This document shows, piece after piece, positions 23,541-37,716 of a stretch of DNA of 64,000 nucleotides (within the stretch, counting starts at the first letter, position 1; the number at the start of each line of letters is the position of its first letter). Origin of the DNA: Caprimulgus europaeus (taxonomy: Eukaryota; Chordata; Aves; Caprimulgiformes; Caprimulgidae); contig OU015526.1 of assembly GCA_907165065.1 (NCBI GenBank), forward strand, positions 70,889,723 through 70,953,722. The letters are read 5' to 3'. The notes under the pieces were generated by a model. The model did no database searches and was not told the origin of the DNA. It saw only the letters and a program-made list of their open reading frames with translations. The translations under genes and the position numbers were made by a program.

Positions 23541-23881
23541 TCATAGAATCACAGAATCATTTAGACTAGAAAAGACCCTTAAGATCATTGAGTCTAACCG
23601 AAAAACTAACACTGCCAAGTCAACCACTAACCCAAGTCCCTAAGCACCACATCTACCCATCTTTTAAATATCTCCAGAGATGGTGACTCCACCACTGCCT
23701 TGGGCAACCTGTTCCAATGCTTGATGAACCTTTCAGTGAAGAAATTTTTCCTAATATCCAACCTAACCTGCCCTGGTGCAACTTGAGACCATTTCCTCTT
23801 GTTCTATCACTTGTTACTTGGGAAGAGAGACTGACACTCACCTCACTACAACTTCCTTTCAAGGTAGTTGTAGTGAGCGAT
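23541..23881 (-). mobile_element. CR1 LINE fragment, 3' end, about 340 bp
   Basis: It begins on the plus strand with TCATAGAATCACAGAATCAT, the reverse complement of the CR1 3' terminus. It then carries the usual reversed sequence of 3' UTR and ORF2 C-terminus ('GACTCCACCACTGCCTTGGG', 'AACCTTTCAGTGAAGAAATT'). The minus-strand translation shows the conserved C-terminal words [20 protein letters not shown] and, in another frame, [15 protein letters not shown], so the frame is broken. The 5' truncation is near 23,881. It is the same subfamily as the copy at 59.9 kb. Confidence 0.92.
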
Positions 23882-26800
23882 TTACTGATTTCAAAGTGGC
23901 TACTACTTAATTTTCCACAGTATTTTTGCAATTTTTAGTTTCACAATATTTTCCATGATGTTTTCTTGCCTTGCAGCCCAGTATTTAGAATGGGCTGTCA
24001 GAAGCTCAGATCCAAATCTAATCTCTCTCTGAAACAAAACAAACATTTAGGAAAATACCTTACACAAAAAGTGATAAAGTATTGTGGTTTGGGGCACCCC
24101 TCAGTCACATTTTTTTCTGTTAATCACTTAAATATTCATTAATACAGGAATCTGGGCATCCTCAGAGTGTTCTAAGCAGTAAGCTATAAGGTTGCTTTTT
24201 GTATTGAGAACTGAAATAGATGCTTAAGCGTTTTATATATAGTGGAGCTGTTCCAACAGAAAAGCATTTCATTCTGTGATAGCATATAGCTCCATAGTTA
24301 GGACATGTTTTTCCAAGTTGGGGGTGCAGTGAGGAAGTAAATATCCTTAAAATGAGTAGAAATTCGAACTATTCCTAGTTCAACATACATAAGAAAACTG
24401 CAGCACTTTTCTTGTGATAGTGGCTACATCCTCTTGTAAATCTAGGTTTTGCTTTTATCTAAAATGCCTGCAAATGCATTTTTGGTCAAATAAAGCATGT
24501 TGCTTTGACTAGCTGGAATGAAGGGGGAAGGAGGGAAGAGAGATCTGTTTCTTGTCAACTGGAACCATTTTTATTTATTTTTAAATCAGTCACTGAACTG
24601 ACAAATCAATTTATTGTGCAGCCCAAGAGGATATCGCTTGCCCTGAAGTCAAAGCAAGCTGCACACATGTAGGCAAAATTTGGCCTTTGCTTTTTGAGTG
24701 CACCCCTCTGAGCTGTGGAGTACAGTTCCTATTGCAAGCTCTGCAGGTTCCATGTCAGCAAATGCCAATGGATAAGCTAAAAGAGAGAAGCTTTATAGAG
24801 ATTAAGAGATTATAGTTTCTCTGCAGGATTAAAAAAGAAGGAAGCTTAATTTCTCTAATTCCTAAAATGGAATAAATCAGAGCAAAATATCTTGTATTTT
24901 TATTTTCATAAAAATAAGTATTCATATGTGTTTCACAAAGCATTGTATCATTACACATGTATTCCAACAAGAACAAAGCAGATGTATCCATTAACGAACA
25001 CCTGCTGAGATAAGCACTTTGCACTATACTAATTCATATTAAAATCTATTATATATTGCTTTTTATAATTTCATCTAACTTCTTAATACAGTAATTGTAC
25101 AATTATTATCAAGAGTGAGCTACGTAATAAAGAAGTAGAACTGTGGCAATTTTATGCAAACTAAAGCAAAACATAAATACCTGGAGCAGATTTACTTCTT
25201 TGCCATTTGCTGTGACAAACCTACACCTAGAAAGTATTATTGCCTTCCTGATCATAAGCAGGAAGAATTTTCTGCTTGCTATTGAAATTCCCCATCAGTA
25301 ACTGAACAAAATTGTAATTCCTGATTCTGGGGAGCACATGGTTTCTGGATTAAGCTTCTCTGAACCCATTATGTTTAATAAAAGGAAATAAGAGACGTAG
25401 CAGCAGTAATGCAAAGGACCCTCTGTCCATAGGGACACCATGCAGAGGTGGCACATACAGTGGCAAGTTGGTACAGATCTCTGGAAGGTTTTTGGAAAAC
25501 CATCAATGCACATTCTTGGAAAGATCCATTTGATATTACCTTTAAAGCACCACAGCACATAAAAGATTAAAATCCACCCTTGGCTATATGGACAGTGTAC
25601 CTCATGGCTGATGCGTGGTGACAGACAGCAATGCCTGTACCAGTGAGGAAGTGCTCCCAGCTTTTCACCTTCCCACAGCTGAGGAAGCCTCGGGAGGAGT
25701 GCGAGGGCAGCCTCTGCCTCCACTCTGTTGTGGACCACTTGATTTAGGGACCCAGTGGCCTAATTTAATTGTTACAACTGACTTGGAAAGCTGTTGCACA
25801 ATGCACCTTCAACAATTAAAAAGAACGAAAGTATAAATATATTCATCTAGCCTGACCTCATGTCTGTAAAATTCCCTTAAATTATGAGGATTTCTGCATC
25901 ACATCAAAATATTCTGGTCCAATTCCTATTTCTTTTAGAAGTATATCCAGGCATAGTTTAGGGTTCCAAAGACAAATAATCACTGCATTTCAAGACATAT
26001 TGTTTCAATAATGAATTAAGCTCATTTAAAAATAAGTTTCCTGTTTTTATCTGAATTTGTTCTCACAAATGTGAAATTTACCCACTCCATTCACAATGCA
26101 CTTGAATAGAACCTATTCTTCCACTTCAGTGGAAAGACAAATTTTACATAAATAAACAGAATAAATTAAAATATCACCAGCAATACTCTTTGCAACCAGC
26201 TGAGTGTTTCACTGTTCCTCATCTATTTTTAAATGTGAATTTTGTTAGCAGTTAATCTGGCAATAGGAAGGTTATTCTTTTTCCATCCCTAGAGTGGAAG
26301 AACAGTACACTATTAGAAAGAAAACTATCAGGAATTCTCAGCAAGAACATCAAACATGATCCAACTACAGAGTCTGGTATCTATAGGTGTAGGTTTGATT
26401 TCTCAGAAACCAGGGAGATATGAACATGACTTTACATTTTAGATCCACTGCATAGATGCATAGGGAATTTTAAAAGCTAATATTTTTGGCTTTTTTCTAC
26501 TGAAAAATTCCGTGGCAGAAAAGGAAGAAAAGAGGAACCTTCTAAACCATCCTTTATCTCCCTGGCTCTGCACTTTTTTGCAAAGAACATGACCTGTAGG
26601 ATATTTCCCTCCCATAGCTCCAACACCATTTGTCCTAGATAATAAAAATATTTGAGAGACTCTAATGTCTGCAAACAAGGAAACTCTCCCCAGGAAGAGG
26701 AAACAGACTGAAACGTTGCACTGATGATGTGATCACTCTGCTTTCCCAGGTTTACCCTCAGGCTATTTTCCCATTTGGAAGCCTATCTGACCTCGAGTTC

Positions 26801-29724
26801 CTACTCTCACTCCTACCCATCGTGTTCCTCCTGCAACATCTTCCAGTTCTCCCTCTTCTTCCACTCACAACATCCTTTCTCTTTATGGTCTCTCTTCTTG
26901 CCTCTTGACAACTAAAAAATCCTCCCCTAGAAATCTCATGAAAATATTTTAAACACTAAAAACTCCCTGAGAAAAGCCCTGAGAAAAATTTCTCCCTTGA
27001 AAAAAAGAAACTACAGAAAACAAAGTCCAAGTGTACTGGTATAATGCCTGCAATCAATATATTATTTATCATTAATTTTTGTTCTGTCTCCTTCATACTC
27101 TGTTTCCACTGTTTAGTTGGATACTATTACTTTGTCTTCATACCGTATGTGGGCAGTTCATGCTCATATCCATAAAACACAACAACTGTATTGATTAAAT
27201 GTATTAGCAAGCATATTATATAAAATGCATCTTTTGACTTTTATCCTCATCCCTGTGTAAACCTCCATCCCACATATACCCTTACACTAAAAAATATTTT
27301 GAAAAAATTCAAGAAGATGCAAGGTTGAACAGATGCCTCCTCAAAGGATATAAATCAATGTATGTAATTCAATTGCAGGGTTTAATTTTACGGTAAATTT
27401 AAATTCTATAATAAAGAATGTTCAACTCCATACTTCTTTTTTTGCCTCACACTTCTAACAGCAATAAAGATCTGTTTTTCATAACAAATAATTACAAACA
27501 AAGCATATTCATAGAACACATATTCTATCTGCAATGAAAAATACTGTTGTTTACCAAAAAACCCACACCACATTTAGGAAAAAAACAAAGTAACCAAGGT
27601 CCTTGTACAGCATTCCTATACTTAGGTTAGGACATCTTCATTAAATAACAGCAAAATACAAATAACTAAATAATTACTCTTAGAGAATACTCTGGCATAG
27701 ATATGTAAAAAATGAAAAAACAGGCAAAAAAAAAAAAAAAAGAAGATAAAACTCAAACAATAAAGTCCTCCAAGAAATGCCTTTTGTCTGAAGTCTGGCA
27801 CACAAATGGTATTGGAGCAGAATAGCTGGAGCACCTGACCTCCCACCAGCTGGTGAGGACCCCATGGACAGTGCTCCAGGGCTCTCCTATGCTAGGAGAA
27901 TTCAACTCCATATTCCTACCTATCTATTAAGAGGCAGGTTACCATGCCCATCAGGGCATTCCCTAATCTCCTCATGGAGGCTATGAAATTATACAGGACA
28001 ATCCTAATTGGAGAGTTCTGCAGGGTAGTAAGTGTATCAAGCACCTTAGTTGGAAAGAACTTCAAATCTTGGTGCCAAAAGCTGACATTAGAGCTGAAGC
28101 TGCCCTTAGAGAGGAAACGGGAGCCTTCAGGTGAATACAAACCATTCAACCTCATGCTCACATGTATTTTCCTTCTGGCCCACTCAATCATAACTTATTC
28201 TCAGCCTAAACTAACTGAGACATATGAAGTTAAGGAAATTCCTTGTATACGAGAAGAGTTTCTGAATCAGTTCAGGTCTCGGGTAATATGGTGAATGCTT
28301 TAACCATAAAGGAAATATATACACAGAGTGCCTTTTATATCAGCAGCCCTTCAGCTCACTGCCTTAAGTGCAAGGAACTATCTATTGCTCTTTTAAAAAT
28401 TGAGCTCTATAGAATATTCTTGAGACAAGCTGGTTAGATAGAGCATAGGTGTAGCATTCTGCTTCTTCCTCATCCCTCTCCATCTCCTCCACGAGGTATG
28501 GTAGACACAGCTATTTCATTCTGTACACACATTAACAGCCAGGCTCATCCTCTTCTGCAAGCCATGAAGGTCCAGAGACACAGACAAATTGAAGTGGAGT
28601 TGTTGTTAATGTTGGCTTTTAACTTAGGACTTTGCATTTGCTTCCTTCCTATCTGAACAGATAACTCTTTATGATGGCAGAGTCTGAACAACTGTCTGGG
28701 ATCTGGAAGGCAGGCTATATGCCTATATGGCAAATTTGACAATTACCTTCTTGTCTTTGATATAACATGTAACTTTCTTACAGCAAATTTGGTAGGTTCT
28801 AGCATCATTAGCAAGCTAAGAAGGTTTGGTTCAGCTGCCTGAATGCAAAACTTGATCATACCATTGCAAGTTCAGGAGCAACTTAATCAGAATTTATCTC
28901 CTTTCCTTGAATCTTTTCTGGCACCTGTAGGATAACAAGAATTGGTCTAAGCTTCTGGGTTTTTCACTGGGCATGGTAACATGTTTGAGAATCGGGAGTG
29001 AATATCACTTCTACGTATTCCAGGATCATCAGTGTCCCATGGAAATTCAGAGAATACCACCTGAATGGGCTGTGGTTCTTCTTTGAGGAAGAAGGATTAG
29101 AAAAATTCCTGGATTCTGCATTTAACCATGTTATGGTGACTGTTACACTTGATTCTTTCTGGGTGAACTACAGCAATTCACTACATACACTATGCACCTT
29201 GCATTTTTTCATATGCTTATGGATAACAGAGATTTCACTGCCTACTTAAAAAAATTAACTGTTAATAGTGGCTATTCTCTAACAAAGTGCCAAGAGATGT
29301 GCTTAAAGAGAATTTCGCTGCAGCATCGACTCTCTTTTAAAACACAAAACAGGGCGGGGCGAGAGGGAGAGAGACAGAGAGGTGTTGTAAGTTCAGAAGT
29401 AAAACACTGTTATTATTCTGAAGTGGGAATGACATCCTTGCATTAACACAGTACGAAATCATGGTAGCAATTTTCATGCCGCATTATTTTGTTTTTGTCA
29501 GGTCACTGACTTTCAATTTCATCAATACTATATAAAACTAAAGAAGATAATAGAATAAAAAGCATCCATTTGAAGTCCACTACTGAAGCGAGAGCATGTT
29601 TCTGCTTCTGTAAATTTAAACCAACCAGTCCACTCACAGAAAATGGGGGTTAGTTTTATCCTGGAATGATGTAAATAACTCAAACTCAGGGGTTACCCAT
29701 GTTCTTATGCTTTTCCCAAACACT
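23882..29724. other. Unique AT-rich sequence, no gene recognised
   Basis: No gene is supported. The longest frame (25,295-25,738, minus, 147 codons) has no recognised domain. Local features are a CT-rich stretch at about 26,790-26,930, a 16-A run at 27,726-27,741, and a purine-rich GGGGCGAGAGGGAGAGAGACAGAGAGG stretch near 29,353. Confidence 0.4.
27726..27741 (+). repeat. Poly-A run, 16 bases
   Basis: Uninterrupted adenines. No AATAAA signal or recognisable retrocopy precedes them. Confidence 0.85.
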
Positions 29725-30226
29725 ACCTGGTGTACTGTGTCCAGTTCTGGAGTCCCCAGCACAAGAGAGACATGGACCAGTTAGAACAAGTCCAGAGGAG
29801 GCCATGGGGATGATCCAAGGGCTGGAGCACCTCTCCTATGAGGATAGGCTGAGAGAGTTGGGGATGTTCAGCCTAGAGAAGAGAAGGCTCTGGGGAGACC
29901 TTATAGCGGCCTTCCAATACCTGAAGGGGATACAGGAAAGCCGGGGAGAGACTTTTTACAAAGGGCAGTTAGTGATAGAACAAGGGGACTTTAAAATGGA
30001 AGAGGGTAGGTTTAGATTAGATATTAGGAAGAAATTATTCACTGGAAGAGACACTGGAACAGGTTGCCCAAGTTGTGGATGCCCCCTCCCTGGAAGTGTT
30101 CAAGGCCAGGCTGGATGAGGCTTTGAGCAACCTGGTCTAGTGGAAGGTGTCCCTGCTCATGGCAGGGGGGTTGGAACTAGATGATCTTTAAGGTCCCTTC
30201 CAACCCAAACCATTCTATGAATCTAT
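29725..30226 (+). mobile_element. CR1 LINE fragment, 3' end, about 500 bp
   Basis: The sequence starts within the late ORF2 coding region (CTGTGTCCAGTTCTGGAGTC). It continues through the conserved [20 protein letters not shown] translation and ends in the CR1 3' UTR and terminal repeat (CCATTCTATGAATCTAT). A plus-strand frame of 139 codons (29,699-30,118) covers most of it but leaves the CR1 frame after [12 protein letters not shown], showing a small deletion. It lacks the endonuclease and most of the reverse transcriptase and is therefore dead. It is the same subfamily as the inverted copy at 45.2 kb. Confidence 0.93.
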
Positions 30227-33200
30227 TAAAGTGAAATTAACACTTACAGCGTCCCAGATTTATCTTGTTGATTCCCATCTTTCAGCTGTCTATGGTTTGA
30301 CTGTAGTATCATTATGACTGATCAGAGGTCTCCTGAACCACAAGTTATGGCAAAATACAGAACTAGGAGAGAGACACATGCTATTTTCAAAACACACCTG
30401 CTAAATTACCACCTGTGAGGGTCCCAGATTAAGAAGAAAAGCTCACAGAACTGCACCTGGGTAGCAGAGAAGCCCCTAGAGATCCACCTCTCCATTGGAG
30501 GCATTTATGAGGTTCCTTGCCCGGAGGAGGGAAGAGGGGAGAGCAAACAGAAGCAGCTATTGCTTACAAAAGGTCCAAGCAAGCTTGGAGTTGGGCAGCT
30601 TGCCTATGAAGTGTCAATACCTGCTTCCCTAATGCATGACTGTTCTACCAGGCTCTACACACCCTGAGCTCATCTCAGCATCTGCATGCAGCCTCAGCCC
30701 AAGCATTACAACCTTCCTTATGAAGAAGTCACCAAACTTTCAGGTTTCCTCTCAAACATGCACCTGTGCAAGATCAGAGATGACCTTCCAAGGAGAAATG
30801 TGCAACTCCTTCCTTCTGACTGGAAGCCCCTACAAACTTTCTGCAGTGGAGGATAAAAGTTGCAGGGAGGCAGGCACAGGCAGCCCTCCTCCCTTTATTC
30901 TTTAGTTGTATCCACAGCAGACATGTTCCTCACTGACACCGAGTCCATTAAGAAGATTACCTGCTGCTCTCATTCCCCGTATTCTTGATGTACAGAAGAG
31001 ACACCAGTAGTCTGGCTGTCTGGCCAAGTCCTAACCTGAATGGGTGAAGAACGAGGTCATGCTGCACAGCACACCCACCCTAGAGCTCACACAAGCTCTT
31101 GTGAGGGCAATACTGTGTCTATTTTTGCTGTAAGAGTTTAAATGTGGACAACTGATGTGATTTTCTCCACTGTCTTGACAATATCAGCAGTCATATATTA
31201 CCCTATGAAAATACTGTGGATTAAATTGGACATTGCAAGATTTTTTATAAAACCAGATTCTTCCCATCTCTATTTGAAAATAATTAGTCCTTCTCCAACA
31301 CTAAATGATTAAAGTGTAATTAACATCACACTTATTTTACATGATCAATGTTAGTCCAATGAATAGCACATGAATTATTAATGTCTAGGCACTTTTTCTA
31401 ATTGTTTCCTAATGTTCTGTTATTATATATTCATTTGATATTCACTGTAATACTAGTCATCACCATTTTTTCATTCATTCCATAACAGTCACATGCTTTG
31501 CCCCTGCTTTCTTAAAAAGAATTAACAGAATAAAGTACAGTCACCTGATTTCTCTTTCATTCTCATGTCTCAAAAAGCTACACAATCCTTCAAGGACATG
31601 ATGTTTGTCCTTGTTGCACTGCACAGGGTAAATGCTCATTTGAGGAATCAGATCTCTTGAACAGGGTGGTCAGTCACTGCCCAGAGGGCAGGAGGAATCT
31701 CCATTTCAAGCATCCTTGCAGCAGTACCTTCAGCTGGATTGGGTTAGATTCCCCAAACTGCTGTTCTCTTATTCTTTTATACTCCAGCTGCCTGCTGGTC
31801 CCATGCAACCACTCCAAAAGAGGCATCATCCGTCACTATTGGTCATCTTAAACAATATACAATACATATCCTAACTATGCAAAGAGACTATTCTAAATAG
31901 CCACTTCTCCATCTGCAGGAACTCTTTCCACTGACTGCTTACAGTTGTCTCACCTATGTCAAATGTGCTTGATTCTGCAGAAGGAACCACTTGGAGAACC
32001 TGCTGGAGCAGCCCAGTTCTCCACCCAGCACAGGGAGAGACTGTCCACTGGTTGAGGCATAGCAGGAGCTGCCCAGCAGAATCATCAGGACAGTCCAGAA
32101 TTCCCATCTGGAGCCCTCCTTCACCACACCAAGTATTTTGCTGTGGTGGGGCCTGGAAATTCAATCAACCACCTTGTTTCAAGTTCGTTAATTGTCTTCT
32201 CTCAATCCATTGTCTCAGCTCTGCAGAGACTGGAAGGGAAGTCCCTATATCACCCAGGATAAAAACAACTTGAGTCCTGAGTGAGCACATGGCACAGCCC
32301 TGATACCCAGCTACACCACAGCCACTACTACAGTTCAAAGCTGAATTCCATCCTTATATCTTACTTGTAACTTCAATTCTGTACACTCTTGTCATAAACC
32401 TCTCAGATATGTTATTAACTCTTGATGAAGTTTCAGTTTTTTTGTTCTGGTTGTACTGAATGTCACAATTCTGCATTAGGAATGTATTGTAATTGTGGTT
32501 ATCTGTTTGGTTAACACCTCTGAAGTCTCTTTCCTGAGGGCCAAGATCCAGTATAACATCACTAAGGGAGCTGAAATGAGCATATACTACTTCTGGTGAG
32601 AATGTATAGATATACCACCCTGAATCATCATGACCTGTCCTCAGAGGACCCTAAGTGCCCTGGGATTACATTTTTTTTTTCTTCTATTTGAGGAAAAATT
32701 AAAAAATTACATCAATTCCAATGTGTCTGTTCACAAGGGTGTATGTCCCCAGAAGCTGATATTTTTCTCACTCCTATGGTGTCCACATTTTCTAGGTGGC
32801 ATCGGTCTTCTTACTACAAAGTACCTTAACTTATCTGTTCTTATGTTGGGAGGTATCATGGTAAGGAAATCATATTAGATAGTTCATGGAATCATACACT
32901 TGCCTTTAAACAACAACAAAATATTCTAATTACAAATTACAATCCATATACTTAGGAGAAAAAATGAAATGCATTGTGTAGAAACACATTCTTTAAAAGC
33001 AGGGCACCTGAATGTCATGGAAGTTACCAATGTGATATTCAAAGTAGTGAGTGCGAGTACTGGTTTCATTTGTAATTTGGCTTTGTTTGGCTTGATCATA
33101 ACTCCCAGCAAAAAATCAGCTAAGACAGATCACTTGAGATAATACCATAGACTATTCTCTTACTAAACACAAAGTAAAAAACCCATATTTTTTTGCTATT

Positions 33201-36200
33201 AATGCTCAGTGGAAAAGCTCACAAATACAAAAGATGATACAAAAGGACTTCAGGCTTTGTTTTGTGCCCTCGTCCATATCTTCAAAACATCTTCTCATGC
33301 AAAACAAAAAAAGTACTTCACATCAATATTTTATTGAAATTCTTTCAGTGAAGACTTATATACATCATATTTTCAAGATGAGATTAAGACTATTTTAGTT
33401 GCAGGGGAGAGCAATATATTGGATAATAGCTGACATTTGACTCCAGAGTTTTTCTTTTATGAATCAAAATTCATTTAGTGATAGTAAAGTAGGAGTGTGG
33501 CTAAGAAATCAATAGAAATGTTCTGTATTATGTAGTTATGGAACACAGAGATAACCCTAAGTCAACATTAAAGATGCTGGCTGGTGTAAACATTGACATA
33601 GCCAAAGAAATTATTTTAAATAATAGACTTCAACAAGCAGGTATCAAGAAGCTGTGCTAATGGAGATTGCTGCCATACTTTATGATGGTTTTAATTTATT
33701 CTGTGTGTGGAAATGATCAGTGACATCCAGTTGATAGCGGAAGGATGATGCTATTAGAACAATTTTTTTCTAACTATATGATAATAGTCAACTCCTTTCC
33801 TCTAACAGCTCTGAAATAATAAAATCTCTTTTAAAATACTTAACATCTATTTACTGTATCATCCTAGTTCTGCACCAGCTGCCAAAGATGGTTTTATTCT
33901 TATTTTCCATATTGACAATGGACATACTGAATGGACACCACCGAATGCACATATCTTTCGTATTAATAAATCAGGTAAAGTCCATAAAATAAGTAAAATA
34001 GAGAACTTGTATTTCCTGACTATCCAAAATATAGCTGCTATTGGAAGAAACTGTTTGTGTTCAGAGAATGAAACATCGAAACAGAAGAGAGGGATAAGGA
34101 CGTAAGCTATCTGCTCCACGCATGCATGATTAAGCCCAGCTTCCCCTCAGCTCAGAAAGAGAACTGCCAGATAGGACTGAACCAAGCAAAGGGGTAAAAC
34201 AAAAGGAAGGGATGAAATAGTGTTTAAAAAATACAGCTCCAAAAGAAACAAAAAAGCAATATCAAGAGGAATGCAGGTAAAGACCATACAGTCTAAATGA
34301 TGTTATCAAACCTTAATTCTAGGAACACCTAATCTTTGATTTTAGGATTTAAACATTTTGTTCCTGAAACCCAGGAGCCTAAGCCAACTCTTTAATTAGA
34401 CATTAAATAAATACAACAGCAAAAATCTATTTCTATTCTATTTACTTCAAGGAGTTTATTTTTTTATTAAACCTTTGTCTGTTTGGATACCAAGATGTAA
34501 TTTTTTCCCTGATTCAACGAGCTGTTTGAAATAGAGCCATTCTTGAGATCTCTCAGCTAAAGCTTTAGAATAACCACTTAATTTTCAGTTTATTCAAAAA
34601 CAATTACATTTCATTACTCTAAATGATCAAGTACACTGCAAAGGAAGCAGTCAGGCATACCTGTAAGTATACAGTTCAGGACTCTGCAGTATATATTTTA
34701 TTTTCTTCAATACAGAATAACTCAGAGGTTAATAGCAAATAATCTGTAAAAGGTGACAAAAAAGTCATTTTACAGTGGGTGACAATAACTATGCAAAACT
34801 AATTAGAATTTTCAGTCAGTATGGCAAAGGCAACAATAAATATTTTGGGTCATCCTTCATTATTTATTAAGCATTCCAATACATGTTAGCAAGTATTGCT
34901 AATGAGGCCCCAGCTCCTACACGTTGGAGAATTTTAGATTTTTATTTTATATTATTTTGCATCTACCTCATAGTTATAATGACAAGCTTAAACATGCAAC
35001 TTTAATGTACCCCAAAGACACAAGCAAGAATGCAAAGAAAAAAAAGACATTTTGGATTCTTCTTTATTTCATGTTTTGAGTAAAACTCCTGATTCTTGTA
35101 CATTTAACATAAGCAATACTGTATATTCAAAATGTCAGTAAATAAAATCTTTGCCAGTAAGATCAACACAATGAGAACAAGGAATAAAAAATGCCCAGAC
35201 GAAAGAGAGTGCCTTTTCTCCCCTTAGTATGATTTCTTACTAAGAGATCAAAACATGCTTCTTTCTCTCTATTGGGAAATGCATATCAGTTCCATATTTA
35301 TTTTATGAATATTTACTTAGCTGAACACCTAGTGCTGCTAATCCATATTTTATGAATATGCGCACACACAGAGAAAAGCTACATGGAAATTATTTCCCTG
35401 ATAACAAAAAAGAACTTTCTTTTGGTAAGCATCTGATTTTTTTCAACAGGGAGGAGGAACAAGCCCTGTCACAGGACAAAAATCTATCTGAATTTTGAGA
35501 AGTGTAGACTGTTTTCAAGACATGAATTATTCTTTGTTTTCATAGAGTACCTTTTGAGGCTGAAAAGGAGAGAACCTTTTCCTTTTGTCCTTTATTATGC
35601 CCTTACCTTTGTTATCTTTAGTGAATAGTAATACATCCCATAAAGATAACTTAGTTATTCTCAGGAGAATAAGCAGCAGAAAGCCTCACTGACTAAGAAT
35701 CAAAACGCTTTCCTATTCACCACCCCATCATGTGATATTTTTATATCAGCTATTTTCCTTTGCAAGGGTGTGGAGAGAAGCATCAGAAGCATTTTCTGCT
35801 CACATAGGAGAGAGTAGCTCAATATATGTGTTTCAGAAACCATTTATCAGGATCTTGCAATTCTATTTATTTCAAATACCACTGTCTCAAGAGTAATAAG
35901 TACACAACTGCCTGGGGACAAAAACAAAGTGTTTAATCTTGATGCAAGAGGTTGCACAGTTGTTAAACAAGACAACCTCAGAATTTGTTTCTTTTAGACA
36001 CAAAGAAAGAAGAATCTCATTCAGAATACTCTCTTATACCTAAAATAATGAAGAAATGTAGGCTGATATTAGAAATAAAGATGCATTAAAGGAACATATC
36101 ATGCCTAAGGATTTTTGTATGGTGGCCTTACAAACAGTAATTCTCTATTTTGTAACAGAGCTGTGTATAGACACTAATGTTTAAGTACTTGTTTGACCCC

Positions 36201-36758
36201 CGTTCAGGAAAATATGAACATTAGCACTTCCTTTACAAAAGCCTTATTACTAAACCATTGCTAAACCACTATCATAAGCAACTGTGTATGTTTTTTCTTT
36301 GTTCAGCTCAAAAAAACATGCTGGATTTTAAACTGTTGCTTAGTCCTGCCTTATTTGTATTCATGTATTCAGGATTACCCTAAAGGGAGTAACTTTTTCA
36401 GGAGTGTTACAGTGATTTAACCAAAACATATCCGTGATCTTCGTCTGAAGTGAGTTTGCTAATCTTCAAATGGAGAAAACAGTCTCATAAGAGAAACACC
36501 CACATTTTTGCTTGAAAGGTGTCTTTAGAAGTGTCAGCATTTTGTCTAGTCATCTCAGAAGACAATCATTGTCTAAAAAAAATACTTATACATTAACCAC
36601 AAACAGCAAAGGCATTAAAGAAGATTAAAGTGCAACATTATGGTTTAGTGTGAAGAAACAGTTTCTAGTGCAGAAAGAATAAAAAATTTATCTGATCATA
36701 TTTTGGGCATCTGAACAGTCTGTAGAATTTTTCTGCAAAGGAAGCAGATTTCAAGCTG
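30227..36758. other. Unique sequence, no gene recognised
   Basis: Mostly AT-rich and unremarkable. Two parts (30,430-30,900 and 31,640-32,330) are clearly higher in GC and carry overlapping open frames of 64-105 codons on both strands, none with a recognisable domain. They may be old, unrecognised repeats. From 32,340 to 36,750 the sequence is AT-rich with only short frames. Confidence 0.4.
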
Positions 36759-37716
36759 TGTTGGGTTTGTGGGGGTGGGGTGGGGAGAGGGGGAGTGAAA
36801 AGCTCCCCTGTCTCCAAGGCAGAGACCCCCCAGTCCAGGCTGGGCCAGTGAGCACTAGAGAAACACCTCTGTGAATCCATATTTGTAAGGGGAATGACTG
36901 TCCTGAAAAGAAGAAGGTGTGGTACCTGGAGGAGAGACCACTGACAAACAAAAGACAACCATTGGCCTAAACAAAAGACAGAGAGACAGAGAGAAAGAGA
37001 GCTTCATTTCCAGAGGAAAGAGGAGGAAAGACAAAGACTCACACCCAGTTCACCTGATTAAGTAGGAGAAGACAAAGGAAGTCACCTGCAGCCCGTGGAG
37101 ATTCAACAGCAGAACACAGACCCGTGTGTAGGCCATGGAGAACTCCGCGCTGGAGCAGAGAAGCTGAGCCTGAGGGCAAGTGTGACTGGAATTGGGACCC
37201 CGAGAGTCCTTCGTTGCCAGAGCGGGGGTGGACCCCCAGAGTGGGGGGTGAGTCTGAAGCCCGTGGATGTCCCCATGCCAGAGCCGGGAGCTGAGACCGA
37301 AGAGGTCTGTGACTCCACGCGAAGCTTGCTTTGGAATATCTTGTTCCTGGACTTCCATGCCAGGAAGAGCAGCAGAGGTGAACTGACTGAACCCCCATTC
37401 CCTGCCCCCTGTGCCACTGAGGGGGAAGGTAGAGAAATAAGGAGCAAAGTGATTTGAGCCCAGGAAGAAAGGAGGGGTAGGGGAAGGTGTTGTAAGATGT
37501 GGTTGTTATGTCTACTTAGATGATTTGCAACAAATTAAATTGATTTTTCTTCCCCAAGTTGAGTCTGTTTTGCTCGTGACCATAACTGGTGAGTGAGCAA
37601 TACCTGTCCTTCATTCCTAATCCTGTGTCCCCTTTGTTGTGTCTCCCATCCTACCTCACCGGGTTGGGGGAGTGAATGAAGGACCGCATGGTCCCACTGT
37701 GGATCAAACCACCACA
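36759..37716 (+). mobile_element. Solo LTR of an avian endogenous retrovirus (about 960 bp)
   Basis: The element starts TGTTGGGTTTGTG and ends AAACCACCACA, giving the TG...CA ends of an LTR. Its body matches a common bird LTR plan. It has degraded tandem units built on CAGCCCGTGGAG and GCTGGAGCAGAG, then GAACCCCCATTCCCTGCCCC, then AATTAAATTGATTTTTCTTC (poly-A signal region), then CCAAGTTGAGTCTGTTTTGC, TCGTGACCATAACTGGTGAG and GGGGGAGTGAATGAAGG before the end. Open frames of 90-120 codons on both strands result from its GC content. No second LTR, primer-binding site or gag/pol/env sequence follows, so it is a solo LTR. No clean target-site duplication is visible (CAAGC before, CAACG after). 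The exact family name is not certain. Confidence 0.8.
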
